64,000 nt of DNA from Flaccisagitta enflata (taxonomy: Eukaryota; Chaetognatha; Sagittoidea; Aphragmophora): the NCBI GenBank assembly GCA_965153355.1, contig OZ231126.1, positions 103,106,001 through 103,170,000 on the forward strand. Reading direction: 5' to 3'. The position numbers were made by a program, and so were the translations under genes. This document shows, piece after piece, positions 20,574-30,944 of the stretch. A model generated the notes under the pieces. It ran no database searches and was not told the origin of the DNA. It saw nothing but the letters and a program-made list of their open reading frames with translations. Numbering within the stretch: position 1 is the first letter of the stretch; the number at the start of each line of letters is the position of its first letter.

Positions 20574-21551
20574 TGTTAGAAATGTATGTCTGTCCGCCTA
20601 CTGGGTATGTGTGCTTTTGTTTCTTTTGCGTGCTTTTGGCTTTTCCTCTTTTCTTATTATTCAATGCCGGTGTCTTTTGTTTCTCGCCATTTTTTATAAT
20701 GAAGGCTAGATGGGTAACCATATGGTTGCACCTTGTATTTTGTGCCATTTGTTTTTATTACGTAAACAAACATACGTATCTCGTCTTCGTGTCATCCAAT
20801 TTTGGATTGATTGTTTTTATTTATTTACGGCATTGCTTCCTAAAGTGATTGATTGAGTTTTTCGTGATTGATTGAATGTGCCCTTGGAATTTGCTAATTT
20901 CAATAATCTCTCATCTTTTTATTGCAGATAAACTTATGAACGGACAATTAACGTTAGTTTGACATCGACAGACTGTGGGTTGAAACCAACGAAAGTGGGC
21001 CTAAAAGTAAGTTTTATAGACGCGTTTTCGTTTTAGTAACGTTGTTTTTATCTTGTATTCCGGTCTGTTATTCTTGTTTTTTGCGTTTTTTGCATTTTTA
21101 TCGCCGGATTTTAGTATGGTTTTTATCGTTTGCCCGATCAGCTTACTATGGGGATGATATGGATGAATTTAATGGGATGGGCCGGGGCAGGGGCAGGTAT
21201 TATCAGGTGGCATGGGCTCTGAAGAAGATGAACATGTTGTCATGTGCTGTTTCTGTCCTTTATTGTGTCCTGTCTCGATTTCATGTTATCTTTTGCGTTT
21301 GCTGATCACCTTTAACGCCCACTTTCCCTTTTATTTTATCCCCTCTCTTCAGTTGTTGAAATTTTTATGGAATAAACGAGACGATCGCCTTCCTATTTTC
21401 CAATCGGCCAACTTTCTTTCACCACAAGTCGTCAGTCAGATAGACGCTCATAGACAGTGCCAGTTGAAACTCGTGGGCGTAATTTATATTTCAACAATTT
21501 AAAAACGACTCGACTCTTTACATCTTCGACCTCCGAAAACGAAATTGGACA
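20574..21551 (+). other. BEL/Pao 5' untranslated leader
   Basis: Between the left repeat and the Gag start. I could not recognise a tRNA primer-binding site next to the repeat. A TTTTTATTGCAG followed by a GTAAGTTTT at 21006 could be splice signals. Confidence 0.5.
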
Positions 21552-23840
21552 ATGGCGGCCGCGCGTAACGACGACACCGTCTCGACTGCTTCAACGTCAT
21601 CTCGTGTATCTCACTTCGGTTTGAATCAGTGTCCGAGGTCGAATCGTTTGCGCGCAATGAGGAACGACATCACGGCGGAGATGGAAGGATGCCGGCGCCT
21701 TTTCGACGCCGTTGCCGCTTGCGCCGAAGGGACGAATGATTTCGACGACGCCGCATGTGAATCAGATGGCGCTCGACACGGCCTTCGGGATATGGTCTAC
21801 GACTTTATATCATACGCAAGGCAAATGGCGCTCGACTCGATGCCCGGCGACCCTCTTCGATTCGCGGCGTCCACTCTGCGTCGAATCCGGCGCGAATGGA
21901 ACTCCATGCGTTTCTTCGATCGTGAAAACTATCCAGAGGGTTTTCCTTCCAACGCCGACATCGTGAACGCAATGCACAATGACATTGGGAATCGTAAAAG
22001 ACCCGTCAATGAATTCTCATGGAACAGTCTCCCAACTGACACTCATGCCGCCCGTGACAATATTACTGGCGCTCCAACTCCAAGGATGCGAACGTCTTCG
22101 CCAAACCCCGACGGATCCGAGTATCTACCACTTCCAATCCCTCGACATGGTGCACAATCTCCAACTGGCGGCCAATTTTTAGATCTGCCGCCGATTCAAA
22201 GAGGAGATGCCGTCAATCAGTGGGTTTCAGACTTGGTATCGGAAATCGAACCTGCGCGTGCGTCTCCGATGGAGCAGGCCGACGACATGCTTGCGGATCT
22301 CGACGACGCCGATGCTCTCGCAAGAGGTCGCGGGATCATCAACGGACTGACGCCGCAGGAGAGGGCGAGGCGACGCTTCATCAATAGGAGTGCGGAGAGA
22401 GACAGATGGGGTAGGCAGCTGGAGGAAGAAATGCGACAAGGCCGTCGGCTGATAAACGATATGCAGCAGCAACAACGTGAGGAGGAGCAGCGACAGCAAC
22501 AGGAGCAACAGCAGCAGCATCAATTGCAGATGCAGCAGCAGCAACTCCAACAGCAACGTCAACTCCACCGACCGCAGGAGCAGCAGCAAACGACAGCTCA
22601 ACGGCAGCAGCAAGAGCTGTTGCAGCAGCAGCAGTTGCAGCAACTTCAACAATTTCGTCAACAAGACCAACAACAACGTCAAATCCTGCAGCCGGCGCCA
22701 CAATCTGTGGTTCAACAACAGCAACAACACGATCAACAGCAGCAACAGCAGCAGCAGCAACAACAAGGGCTGCAACAACATCAACCGGTAACGCAGCCGC
22801 AAGAACAACAACAACAGCGGCAAAATAATGCAGAAGAACATATGCAACAGCAACTGCAGCAGCAACAGCAACCTTCCGCCGCGATTCCAGCGGTGGTAGT
22901 GGATCCTCCAGCGTCAAATAACCATCCTGTCGAAAGCATGAATGTCAGTGAAGAAACAGAAGAAGAGAGACAGCAACGCCTTGCAGAACAACAACTGCGC
23001 ATGATGGCTGAAGGTGAAGGTGGTGGTGCAGCAACAGCTCCAAAGGCGCCGATCGCGGTGCCATTGGGATTCCAACAGCGAAGCTCATCACAAGAAGACA
23101 AAGAATTGTACGACAGAATGTGCAACTTTCGCCAACAGCAGCAGCGAGATGAAGATAGAAGGGCAGGAGTATTCAACAATGCGGCAGAGATGCAACGAAA
23201 GCACTGGAATAGCCTGAACGACGACGGCATTGGTGGAGCTTTAGAGCAGCGGGATGTGAAGCTTAGACAACTGTCTGAGCTGGACAAGCAGCAGCCGCAG
23301 CATCCGCCAAAAGACCGTCGATCTATCTTCAAAAAATTCAATCCGGGGCTTTTTAATTCGAACTTGCAGCAACGTCATGTGCAGCCAGTGGAAACGTCCG
23401 TCAAGCAGCCGATGCAGCAGCAGCAACAGTTGGAGCAGCAGCAGCAGCAAGGACAGCGACAGCATCAACTGCAGCAGCAGAATGAGCAGCAACAGCATCC
23501 TGACCAGCAGCAGCAGCTTCAACATCAACAGTGGCAGCAGCAACGGTTTCAACAACAGCAACAGCATCATTATCAGCATCATCAAACCCCAGCAGCAACG
23601 ATTCTCCCTACCGCACCGGAAGTGATCTTCGAGAAGCAGATTGGTTCTGCTAGAAGGGAGACTGAACTTCCCCGTCAAGAGGAAAAGGTCTTCAACACAG
23701 CCGGAAGCGGAGGTGATGCAACGGAGGTGATGCAACGGAGGCGATGCGCAGGAGGCAGAGGCAGGAGGCCGCTGACGCGAAGTTGGCACAGCAGCTGCAA
23801 GATAAAGAGAGAAGAAAGGTCGCTCCTAAGAAGACAATGA
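21552..23840 (+). CDS. BEL/Pao Gag, N-terminal part (frame 1)
   Basis: The ATG at 21552 is the first in this frame, followed by a well-mixed segment of about 240 residues, an R/E-rich helix, then two poly-Gln blocks (about residues 305-460 and 610-690) that would give coiled or disordered structure. The frame drifts into a meaningless basic tail after about 23720 because of a 14-bp tandem duplication (GGAGGTGATGCAAC at 23709-23722 and 23723-23736); the correct continuation is in the next frame from 23744. Gag normally packages the element RNA. Confidence 0.7.
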   Translation: MAAARNDDTVSTASTSSRVSHFGLNQCPRSNRLRAMRNDITAEMEGCRRLFDAVAACAEGTNDFDDAACESDGARHGLRDMVYDFISYARQMALDSMPGDPLRFAASTLRRIRREWNSMRFFDRENYPEGFPSNADIVNAMHNDIGNRKRPVNEFSWNSLPTDTHAARDNITGAPTPRMRTSSPNPDGSEYLPLPIPRHGAQSPTGGQFLDLPPIQRGDAVNQWVSDLVSEIEPARASPMEQADDMLADLDDADALARGRGIINGLTPQERARRRFINRSAERDRWGRQLEEEMRQGRRLINDMQQQQREEEQRQQQEQQQQHQLQMQQQQLQQQRQLHRPQEQQQTTAQRQQQELLQQQQLQQLQQFRQQDQQQRQILQPAPQSVVQQQQQHDQQQQQQQQQQQGLQQHQPVTQPQEQQQQRQNNAEEHMQQQLQQQQQPSAAIPAVVVDPPASNNHPVESMNVSEETEEERQQRLAEQQLRMMAEGEGGGAATAPKAPIAVPLGFQQRSSSQEDKELYDRMCNFRQQQQRDEDRRAGVFNNAAEMQRKHWNSLNDDGIGGALEQRDVKLRQLSELDKQQPQHPPKDRRSIFKKFNPGLFNSNLQQRHVQPVETSVKQPMQQQQQLEQQQQQGQRQHQLQQQNEQQQHPDQQQQLQHQQWQQQRFQQQQQHHYQHHQTPAATILPTAPEVIFEKQIGSARRETELPRQEEKVFNTAGSGGDATEVMQRRRCAGGRGRRPLTRSWHSSCKIKREERSLLRRQ

Positions 23841-25387
23841 GTGGATTGCAGCCGAAGGTGCCAGAAGTAGCGCAAGCGCCTCTAGCAACGCCTCAAGCGG
23901 AAGTCATCCGGCAGAATCAACGTTTGCAGCAAGAAGTGGATAGTTTGAGGATGCAGATTCAGCAGAGAGACTTTGACCTTGCCGCAGCGAGAGAAGAAGA
24001 GAAACAACGCAAAGAAGAACAACAAAAGCGACAGTACGTCCGCCAAGATTTTGATGCTCCCCGATTCCATCAAGATGATCGTCAACAACAAATGAATCAG
24101 CAGGAAGAAGTTGGGTGGAGTGTGAAAACTACCAAAAAGAGATCTCCGGTCAAGGTCGGGGGTCAATACGCATTCACCCAACAAGCCCCAGCGTATCATC
24201 AAGTAGAGCATCATCAAGTAGCTCGTCAGCCGGAAGTTCATGTACAGATGCCCAACAATCCGGCTCTGGACATGTTCTTGGAGAGGGCGGCGTACAACGA
24301 TCATATGCGAGCAAGGGAGGTCGGCCTCAAAGCATTGGAGAGAGCAAGACCTGAGAAGCCTCTGCAGGAGCTTTCATCCACCGATTTCATGATGTGGAAG
24401 AGGAAGTTCAAAGATGCTGAAAAGCATGAAGGCTTGACGCAAATGGACATTTTATTGGAATTGCCTAAGTGGTTTGCTGGTCCGGCAAAGGAGATCATCG
24501 AAACTGCGACGATTGGTGCAACTGAAACGACAGCAAGGGAAGAGATTGACGACGCCTTCGCAAAAATGGACGTCGTCTTTATGGCAAAGCGCTGCAATAT
24601 TGCGGCGATGTTCAACGAAATCGTCGCGGAGGCGAAGATCCAGTCGGCCGACCATGCGAGGCATTTCAATCTGTCTGCAAGGCTGCAAAAGGCAAAGAAG
24701 ATTGCGAGGACCTGTGGAGAAGTGCGACAATGCTATCGTGACGAGCTGCTGCAGGAAATCCTCAATAAGAGGGTCCCTCATCTTGCAGATAAGTTTTGGG
24801 AAAAGCAACATGAAGCAGCCCAAAAAGGACAGTCATTTTCATTCGACAACTTGGTCAACATGATTGAAACATGGGCGGTGATTCAGCGCAACAAAGGTGC
24901 AAGCTGCAAAACAGCGTCAGTGGCAGCAGTCGCAACGACAGAAAAAGAGGCGCCATCATCATATGAGGATGCTTTGACCAATGGCAAGCAAAAGATGCAG
25001 TCGACGGACCGCTGCAACGTCTGCAGTGGAATGCATCAAACAGAAGAATGTCATCAGCTGTTAGAGTTGGAAGTGGACGCGAGAGTTCAAAAGATCATGT
25101 CTCGTCGTCTTTGCTTCCACTGCCTCGCGCCAGGACACAACGCCAAAGGATGCGCGAACAGACCAACTTGCCAGATCTGCAAGAAGCGGCACACAACAAT
25201 TCTCCACGGGCGCACCTACAAGAAAGAAGAAAAGGAAGAGAAGAAAGGAGAGAATAAGCAGGGAAATAAAGTACCGCTGGCTCCCTTCAACAAGTCAGAG
25301 GATGCGGCTGCAGTAGCACCAACAGCTCCGTCGACGGCGGAGGCAGCCAATCCTAAGGAAGTGATCTCTTCTAACGTCACGGCATGA
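23744..25387 (+). CDS. BEL/Pao Gag, C-terminal part with zinc knuckles (frame 2)
   Basis: Starts in a basic coiled-coil (Q-L-Q-D-K-E-R-R-K), followed by a capsid-like helical domain (TDFMMWKRKFKDAEKHEG to NMIETWAVIQ, about 24340-24890) and then the Pao-type Cys/His region: C-N-V-C-S-G-M-H-Q-T-E-E-C, CFHCLAPGHNAKGC and CQICKKRH with a terminal ILH (about 25014-25210). The last 60 residues are Lys/Glu-rich. It ends at TGA 25385-25387, but the same frame is open immediately after it into the protease, as if Gag and Pol were once one frame. Confidence 0.75.
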   Translation: MRRRQRQEAADAKLAQQLQDKERRKVAPKKTMSGLQPKVPEVAQAPLATPQAEVIRQNQRLQQEVDSLRMQIQQRDFDLAAAREEEKQRKEEQQKRQYVRQDFDAPRFHQDDRQQQMNQQEEVGWSVKTTKKRSPVKVGGQYAFTQQAPAYHQVEHHQVARQPEVHVQMPNNPALDMFLERAAYNDHMRAREVGLKALERARPEKPLQELSSTDFMMWKRKFKDAEKHEGLTQMDILLELPKWFAGPAKEIIETATIGATETTAREEIDDAFAKMDVVFMAKRCNIAAMFNEIVAEAKIQSADHARHFNLSARLQKAKKIARTCGEVRQCYRDELLQEILNKRVPHLADKFWEKQHEAAQKGQSFSFDNLVNMIETWAVIQRNKGASCKTASVAAVATTEKEAPSSYEDALTNGKQKMQSTDRCNVCSGMHQTEECHQLLELEVDARVQKIMSRRLCFHCLAPGHNAKGCANRPTCQICKKRHTTILHGRTYKKEEKEEKKGENKQGNKVPLAPFNKSEDAAAVAPTAPSTAEAANPKEVISSNVTA

Positions 25388-27172
25388 CTGGCGGCGACGG
25401 CAACGTCGCGGTCCGTCTCTTCATTCGACGACGTTGTCCGTCCGATCGTTCCAGTGACTATCATAAACAATTCTTCGGGTGTGCAGAGGACGATATACGC
25501 TATGATCGACTCAGGCGCTGATCGCGACGTGATCAGTACCAATGTCATTCGCAGTCTTCTGATTCCGACAAAAACAGTGCAAATGACGGTGATTACTGTG
25601 GGAAATCATGTTGTTGAGGATCGTTTCATCGCATCATTCACCATGAAGTCGGTCGACGAGGAATATGTCGTCGACGTCAACGACGCGTTGGTGGGTGATT
25701 TGTTGACGAGTGAACGCGACATTCCTCCTTTTCTCCGCGACCTATCCGACCAACCCCACATCAGAGATATAAAGTTTCCAGAAGCAGAAGGCGGCGTTAT
25801 GATGATCATCGGAGCGGCGCATGCGGATGCCGCCGTTGCTCAGGAAATCCGCCGAGGGCCTTCAGGATCCTTGACTTGCTTCAGATGTTTATTCGGTTGG
25901 ACTGTATGTGGAAAAACGGGGAAGAGGGGGCGAGATTTTGCATCGATCAACGCCATCGCAACGGATGATCGCATCCTCCACGACAGCATTGATCGCATCC
26001 TCGACAATCGCGTCCTCAACAGCAACATTGACCGCATCTTCTACCATGACTTTGCATCACCAATCGTCTCGCAAGAGGAGATGGGCGATTCCCTTGAAAA
26101 TTTCAGAGCGTGCAAAATGTTAGAGGAAAAGACATACTTTTGCCCAATTGCAGCAAAGGATCTTCTTCCTAAACCGGAAGTGACGCAAGACGTCTTGGAG
26201 GAGGCGCGCAAACAGCTCGTCAAGTCAATGCAGCGGCAACATTATTCCGACGTTTTCGAACAATTGGAGTTGGGAAAAGCCTTTAAGCCAGAAAGCCGTC
26301 GTGACTTTATCATCAAGAACAAGGAGGTGCTAAAGTTGAACCCTTTCGTCGATGACGACGGCGTCCTTCGCGTCGGCAGCCGATTGGAGAATGCCGACAT
26401 CGCACATGACGCTAAATTTCCCTTCATCCTTCCGCCAAAAGACGAGAATGTGAAATCGTTAATTCGCCATTATCATCATAATGATTTTCACGCGGGTGCA
26501 AAGCATACATTGTGCCAGTTACGCCAATTTGTGTGGATTACAAAAGGTCTTCAGGCTGTCAAGAGCGTCGTCAACACGTGCTTCAGATGCCAGAAGAACT
26601 TTAAAAAGAACGCGAATCAGCGAATGGCCAATCTTCCATCAAAGCGCCATCTTGCTTCCATTTCTATTGGCGCCATCCTCCACGTCGATGCCTTCAACAC
26701 TGCTGTCGTCGAAGTTGAAGGAATTCTCAATCGCCGTCCTCTGACAGCGCTCAGCGATGACCCAAATGATTCTGAGGCCCTCACACCGAATCATATCCTC
26801 AATCCATCAACATCCGGTCACGCCCCTCTGGATCTGGCGCAACAAGGCGTCAACTCTGACGCCGACTCAGCGAAGATTCAATGGAGGCGTGCGCAATCGC
26901 GTGTGGATGCGTTTTGGAAATCGTGGAGGGTCGAATATTTGTCGCTTCTTCATGCGCGAAGCAAATGGTCGAGATCCGAGAGAGACTTTGCGGTCGACGA
27001 CATGGTCATCGTCATGGACGAAACGCTGCCTCGTCACAATTGGAGTTTAGGACGCGTCATGGGTGTCGAAGGATCATCAGCTCATGTCCGGAGGGCTTAT
27101 GCTCGACGCCAAGATGAAAAGATCGTGACGAAAGACCGCACAAAGCTTCTGCGGCTGGAATTGGATTCATAA
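25388..27172 (+). CDS. BEL/Pao Pol remnant: protease and partial integrase, no RT
   Basis: In the frame of Gag after one TGA. An aspartic protease with the DSGADRD active site (about 25508-25528) leads to FGWTVCGK, which in complete Pao elements precedes reverse transcriptase. Here the sequence goes from a FRACKMLEEK stretch almost directly to the pre-integrase region and the zinc-binding domain (H-Y-H-H-N-D-F-H-A-G, then CFRCQK, about 26466-26597). The integrase core is cut: only its end, GILNRRPLTALSDDP and LTPNHIL, remains, followed by a normal C-terminal domain (W-R-V-E-Y-L-S-L-L, H-N-W-S-L-G-R-V). RT, RNase H and the first core catalytic residues are missing. All junctions keep the frame. 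Ends TAA. Confidence 0.75.
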   Translation: MAATATSRSVSSFDDVVRPIVPVTIINNSSGVQRTIYAMIDSGADRDVISTNVIRSLLIPTKTVQMTVITVGNHVVEDRFIASFTMKSVDEEYVVDVNDALVGDLLTSERDIPPFLRDLSDQPHIRDIKFPEAEGGVMMIIGAAHADAAVAQEIRRGPSGSLTCFRCLFGWTVCGKTGKRGRDFASINAIATDDRILHDSIDRILDNRVLNSNIDRIFYHDFASPIVSQEEMGDSLENFRACKMLEEKTYFCPIAAKDLLPKPEVTQDVLEEARKQLVKSMQRQHYSDVFEQLELGKAFKPESRRDFIIKNKEVLKLNPFVDDDGVLRVGSRLENADIAHDAKFPFILPPKDENVKSLIRHYHHNDFHAGAKHTLCQLRQFVWITKGLQAVKSVVNTCFRCQKNFKKNANQRMANLPSKRHLASISIGAILHVDAFNTAVVEVEGILNRRPLTALSDDPNDSEALTPNHILNPSTSGHAPLDLAQQGVNSDADSAKIQWRRAQSRVDAFWKSWRVEYLSLLHARSKWSRSERDFAVDDMVIVMDETLPRHNWSLGRVMGVEGSSAHVRRAYARRQDEKIVTKDRTKLLRLELDS

Positions 27173-28226
27173 AAAACGCTAAGTTTTGAGAGAGAGAGAA
27201 AAAGGCGCATGGGCCTGTCCATTAGTAACTATAGATATGAGTGATTGAAACTCTGACTTGTTATATTTACAAAGAGTTGTTATTATTCATATTTGGTTCT
27301 GATTATCCATGCTTTCATCTTTCCTCTTGTCAATTATGTTATCCATTTCCACTCACACATCAAAAACACTGATTCATTCGCTCTGTCTATATGTACATAT
27401 TATTGTGCCAAAATCCGTTCTTACCATTATCAGTTCGCGATAACGAACATTTCAAAGCTTCCGCTGACGACGTTATTCCATCTACGAAGTCAGTCTACAT
27501 CTTGAAGTCGCTCGTCGGAGTCAAGATGTCCCGTCAGCATCCGGCTCCACCTGCGCCTTTCGATGCGGTCGCCGTTGACGACATCATTCATCGCCTTTCG
27601 CCCACGGATTGACGAGGTTTTGGAGCTCCGGAATGACCCGCTCGTCTCTGTAATGGAGAAGGCGCAGGTGATGTGGTCGTTCCATGATGCTTACTAATTT
27701 TTTCGCCTTACATATTCGTTTTTACATATAGTTAGTAACTTATTTATTTTGTCTTGTTTTGTTTGGTTCCTTGGAACAGGTACATTTTTGTTGTGTTTGT
27801 TTTAGACATGGTCTTTTTAGTCATTATTACGAATACTTTCGTATGACATGTTTTTAGTAGTATGCCCCTACTTATTATTTTCCACTCTCAAGTCAAATCC
27901 CAGGCTTGGAGTGCTCCAAGGCCCGTTCCCCCTTCCCCCCCCCCTTTCCCCTTAATTTTTACAGAACGGGTGCCTCAACCTCCTCGTCGCCGCCTCGTTT
28001 CCATCCGCGTCATCGTTGATCGTTGAAAAATTGCTGGTGGTGGATCCTTTCCGGACGGGAATCATCATTCGTGCAGTCTTCGATCTGTTGATAGTTAGAG
28101 TGGGGATGTAAGAGGCGGTGGACGGGGGGGGAGGGGCGGGGGCTGGGTCTGTGTAAATTTTTTTTTTAAGGAAGGTAGTATCGGTTTTTTAGTAGGGTTT
28201 CCCCGACCGGAAACTAGGTAATTTAG
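27173..28226 (+). other. BEL/Pao 3' noncoding region with purine-rich tract
   Basis: About 1 kb between Pol and the right repeat. A G-rich stretch at 28115-28145 (GTGGACGGGGGGGGAGGGG) looks like a polypurine tract but lies 80 bp from the repeat boundary rather than next to it. The short open frames have no motif. Confidence 0.5.
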
Positions 28227-29591
28227 CGTCCGCGACTGGATTGGTCTGTTTTCTCTGTCAGTCTGTCAGTTTGTCAATCTGTCAGTCTGTCAGTTTTGTC
28301 AGTCTGTCAGTCTGTCAGTCTGTCAGTCTGTCAGTCTGTCAGTCTGTCAGTCTGTTTAGTCTGTTAGTCTGTCAATTATTCAGTCTGTCAACCTGTTATC
28401 ATGCCAGTTTGTTAGTTTGTCAGTTTGTCAGTCGTGTATTACGCGATTGTATATCTTGTTTTCCGTCAGTCCGTCTGTTTGTTGGTTCATGAGCACGAGT
28501 CAAAAAAGTGTGAAAACAACGCATTTTCTGCCTCTGCCTATCCGTTTGCAATTGGTGTTAGTTCATGTAATTTAGCTTTGTCAATTCGTTTTGCTTTTAA
28601 TTCATTTGTGTAATGACCTCAAATATCGTATTTTTTAGGAAGTTTGAATTTGTTTTTTTTCTGAACAGCGGCTTCAAAGGGGTCAATGATCTTTTGCTTT
28701 CATATATATATATTGGAAATTTTGTTTTTTTATATCTTTTTAACTTAGATTTTAGTTGTAAGATTTAAATTTTGAATTTTTTAAGTTTTAGTTTTAACTT
28801 TGAGATTCAAATTTATCTTTTAAAGCTTGTATTTTAAAATTTAAATTTATATTTTTTTTATTTTTGAAATTACATGAAGCATAAGTTATTCAATATAGAA
28901 TTTTTTTTAGCATAGATTTTTTTAGCAAAGGTCATGTGGCATAGGTTTTTTTAGCATAGAATATTTAGCAGAAGTTATTTAACATAGGCAATTTAGCATA
29001 AGTTATCAGTTTTTTTAGTTAATAATATTATATTTAGCATAAGTCATTTAGCATATGTTTTTTCTAGCATAAATTATTTAGAATATGTTATTTAACACAA
29101 ATTATTAATTTCTTTGAAACCACTGTCTTTTCTAAGCATCTCATGTTTACATATATTTACACAGGAGTGTAATGGGTGCCGCTGATCACTTAAAGCTTTT
29201 GTGTATACAGTTGAACCCCGCTCTAACGGATTTCAAAGGACTAATAATTTTTCTTCTGTTATAAGCGGACTTCTGTTATTGCTAATAAGATAATAAAAGA
29301 AGTTAACATAAAGGGATCATGAACTTGCAGCTGTTATAGGCGGAAATTCGTTGGTGGCGGGTTTGTTAGAGCGAGGTTCAACTGTATACAAAGTTCGTTA
29401 TTGTAAGGAATTGTTGTACACCAACCTGCATTCTCTAATTGCCGCCTTTAGGCAGGCCTTCCTCGCTCGTCGGTCAAATGAACTTATATCCATTTTTTTA
29501 TGATTTTTCGCTGTTAAATTCGTTTTTTTTTATCGCGTTGGTGACTCGTAAGAACTCGTAAGAACTCGTAAGAAAAGACGGAAATGTAGTG
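28227..29591 (+). repeat. Right terminal direct repeat of the BEL/Pao element
   Basis: Copy of 19209-20573 at an exact 9018-bp offset, same nested contents. Confidence 0.75.
29208..29384. mobile_element. Pogo/Tigger-like MITE in the right terminal repeat
   Basis: Identical in position and sequence to the 20190-20366 copy, so it was already in the terminal repeat before this insertion occurred. Confidence 0.85.
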
Positions 29592-30789
29592 ACTGTCTTG
29601 CTTAGGTGAGGAGAAAAAGCTAGCCGGCTAAAAGTTTATTTTATTGCATTGCTCTTTTGTTGAAATTGCAATATTTTTTTGTAGTGCCCTCTGTTTGAAT
29701 TTGGTGACAAAAATGTCCAGTCTAACTTTAAAAAAAGACCACTATCATGTAAAAGATTTTTTGAAGAAGTGATTTGGTTTTTTTTTCTTTTCTATTGGCA
29801 TGCTTTTTATTTGTAATATGAAGTTGAAAATTATTGACACGACATATAAAAAAAACATTTAAAAAATAATTGGTATTCTATATTACAAGTTTTTTTTCTC
29901 AATAAAATGTTACACACGGTTATCAAACAGCAGTATTGAATATCAGTGTTTAGATTTAAGTTTTTTGTTTATGAAAAATACATCACTTATACCTTTATAA
30001 ATGTAATGAAGCCAACAAAATAATTATAGATGCAAAACTTTGTAATTACATTTTACACAAAATAAATAATATATACTAATTTTGATTAAAATAATCTAAA
30101 AATGATTGATAGATTGATTCTTTTTTTATTATTGTTATCAGTATTGAATTTTATTACAAGTTGCGATATTTTGTTGGCTGTGGTTATGTTTTGTGATTTT
30201 ATAATCAGACAAGATGTTTTCATATGATAAAGACGCGCGGTATGGAATTAGAATTTGGCATTTGCAGAAATTTACAAGCATTCATTTTTGAAGATAAAAA
30301 TCTCGGTTGGAGGGAAGAAAGGGTGGAGCGAGAGAGGGAAGGGGTATGGTGTGAATCAAACAAAGGTAAAAGAGAAATTAAACGATGACGGGTGGGGGGG
30401 GGGTTGAGTACAAGTCAAACAAAAGTCGAGGAATGATTTAAACAATAAAAATCATCATTTGGTATATAAGAAACATGAATTCGTTCATTCCTAAATTGCG
30501 TTTACTTCGCCCATGTTTATGTGTTAATGTGTTGAAGAAGGATTAATATTGGGGTGAAGGGGGGGGGTTGTGGGGGTAATAGTGAATGAGAAGAGAGAAG
30601 AAGGAGAAATTAGAAAGTACAGAGGAAAGGGGGGGGAGGGTTGAGAGTGTTAAGGAGTGAGAGAAGGAGAAAAAGATTGAAAGGAAAAGAGAAAGGGGGT
30701 GGAGGTCAAGGGCTGCCTGGGTCAAATTCCGTTTTTTCAATTTGCTTGGTCTTGATTTGGAGCGCATGCCATGTGTTGTGAACATAGCT
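29592..30789. other. AT-rich flank and gene D 3' region
   Basis: To 30250 AT-rich without features. From 30300 to 30720 a purine-rich tract (GGGAGGG, GAGAAGGAGAAA) lies downstream of the gene D stop and may be its 3' UTR. No gene. Confidence 0.45.
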
Positions 30790-30944
30790 TCATGGCATAT
30801 CTCCCTTGTCCTTGTCGCTGGCTATGTCTTTTTTTGAGTTGGCCTCTTCTGTTCTGCGTTTTCGTTCGCGTTGTAGAAGCTCATTTGCCGAATATTGGCG
30901 CTTTTCACCGGTCATCGGTTCTTTTTGAGACCCGGTCGCATTGG
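30790..30944 (-). CDS. Gene D exon 10 (last)
   Basis: Acceptor CCATACAG. Fifty codons, charged (K-R-Q-Y-S-A-N-E-L-L-Q-R-E-R-K-R-R), ending K-G-D-M-P and TGA. Confidence 0.8.

Larger units (their letters stand above)
19209..29591 (+). mobile_element. Non-autonomous BEL/Pao LTR retrotransposon, 10.4 kb
   Basis: Two 1365-bp direct repeats flank a 7.65-kb interior coding, in order, a Gln-rich Gag, a zinc-knuckle region, an aspartic protease and parts of integrase. Family assignment rests on the Pao-type knuckle region (CFHCLAPGHNAKGC followed by CQICKKRHTTILH), the DSGAD protease, the LNRRPLTALSDDP block and the H-x-N-D-F-H-A-G ... C-x-x-C integrase zinc site. Reverse transcriptase, RNase H and the first part of the integrase core are absent. 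The near-identity of the two terminal repeats means a recent insertion, so the proteins needed for copying must have come from another element. Confidence 0.8.

Noticed and set aside
22227-23789. Leu- and Ala-rich minus-strand frames
   Set aside because: Antisense of the poly-Gln Gag of the BEL element.
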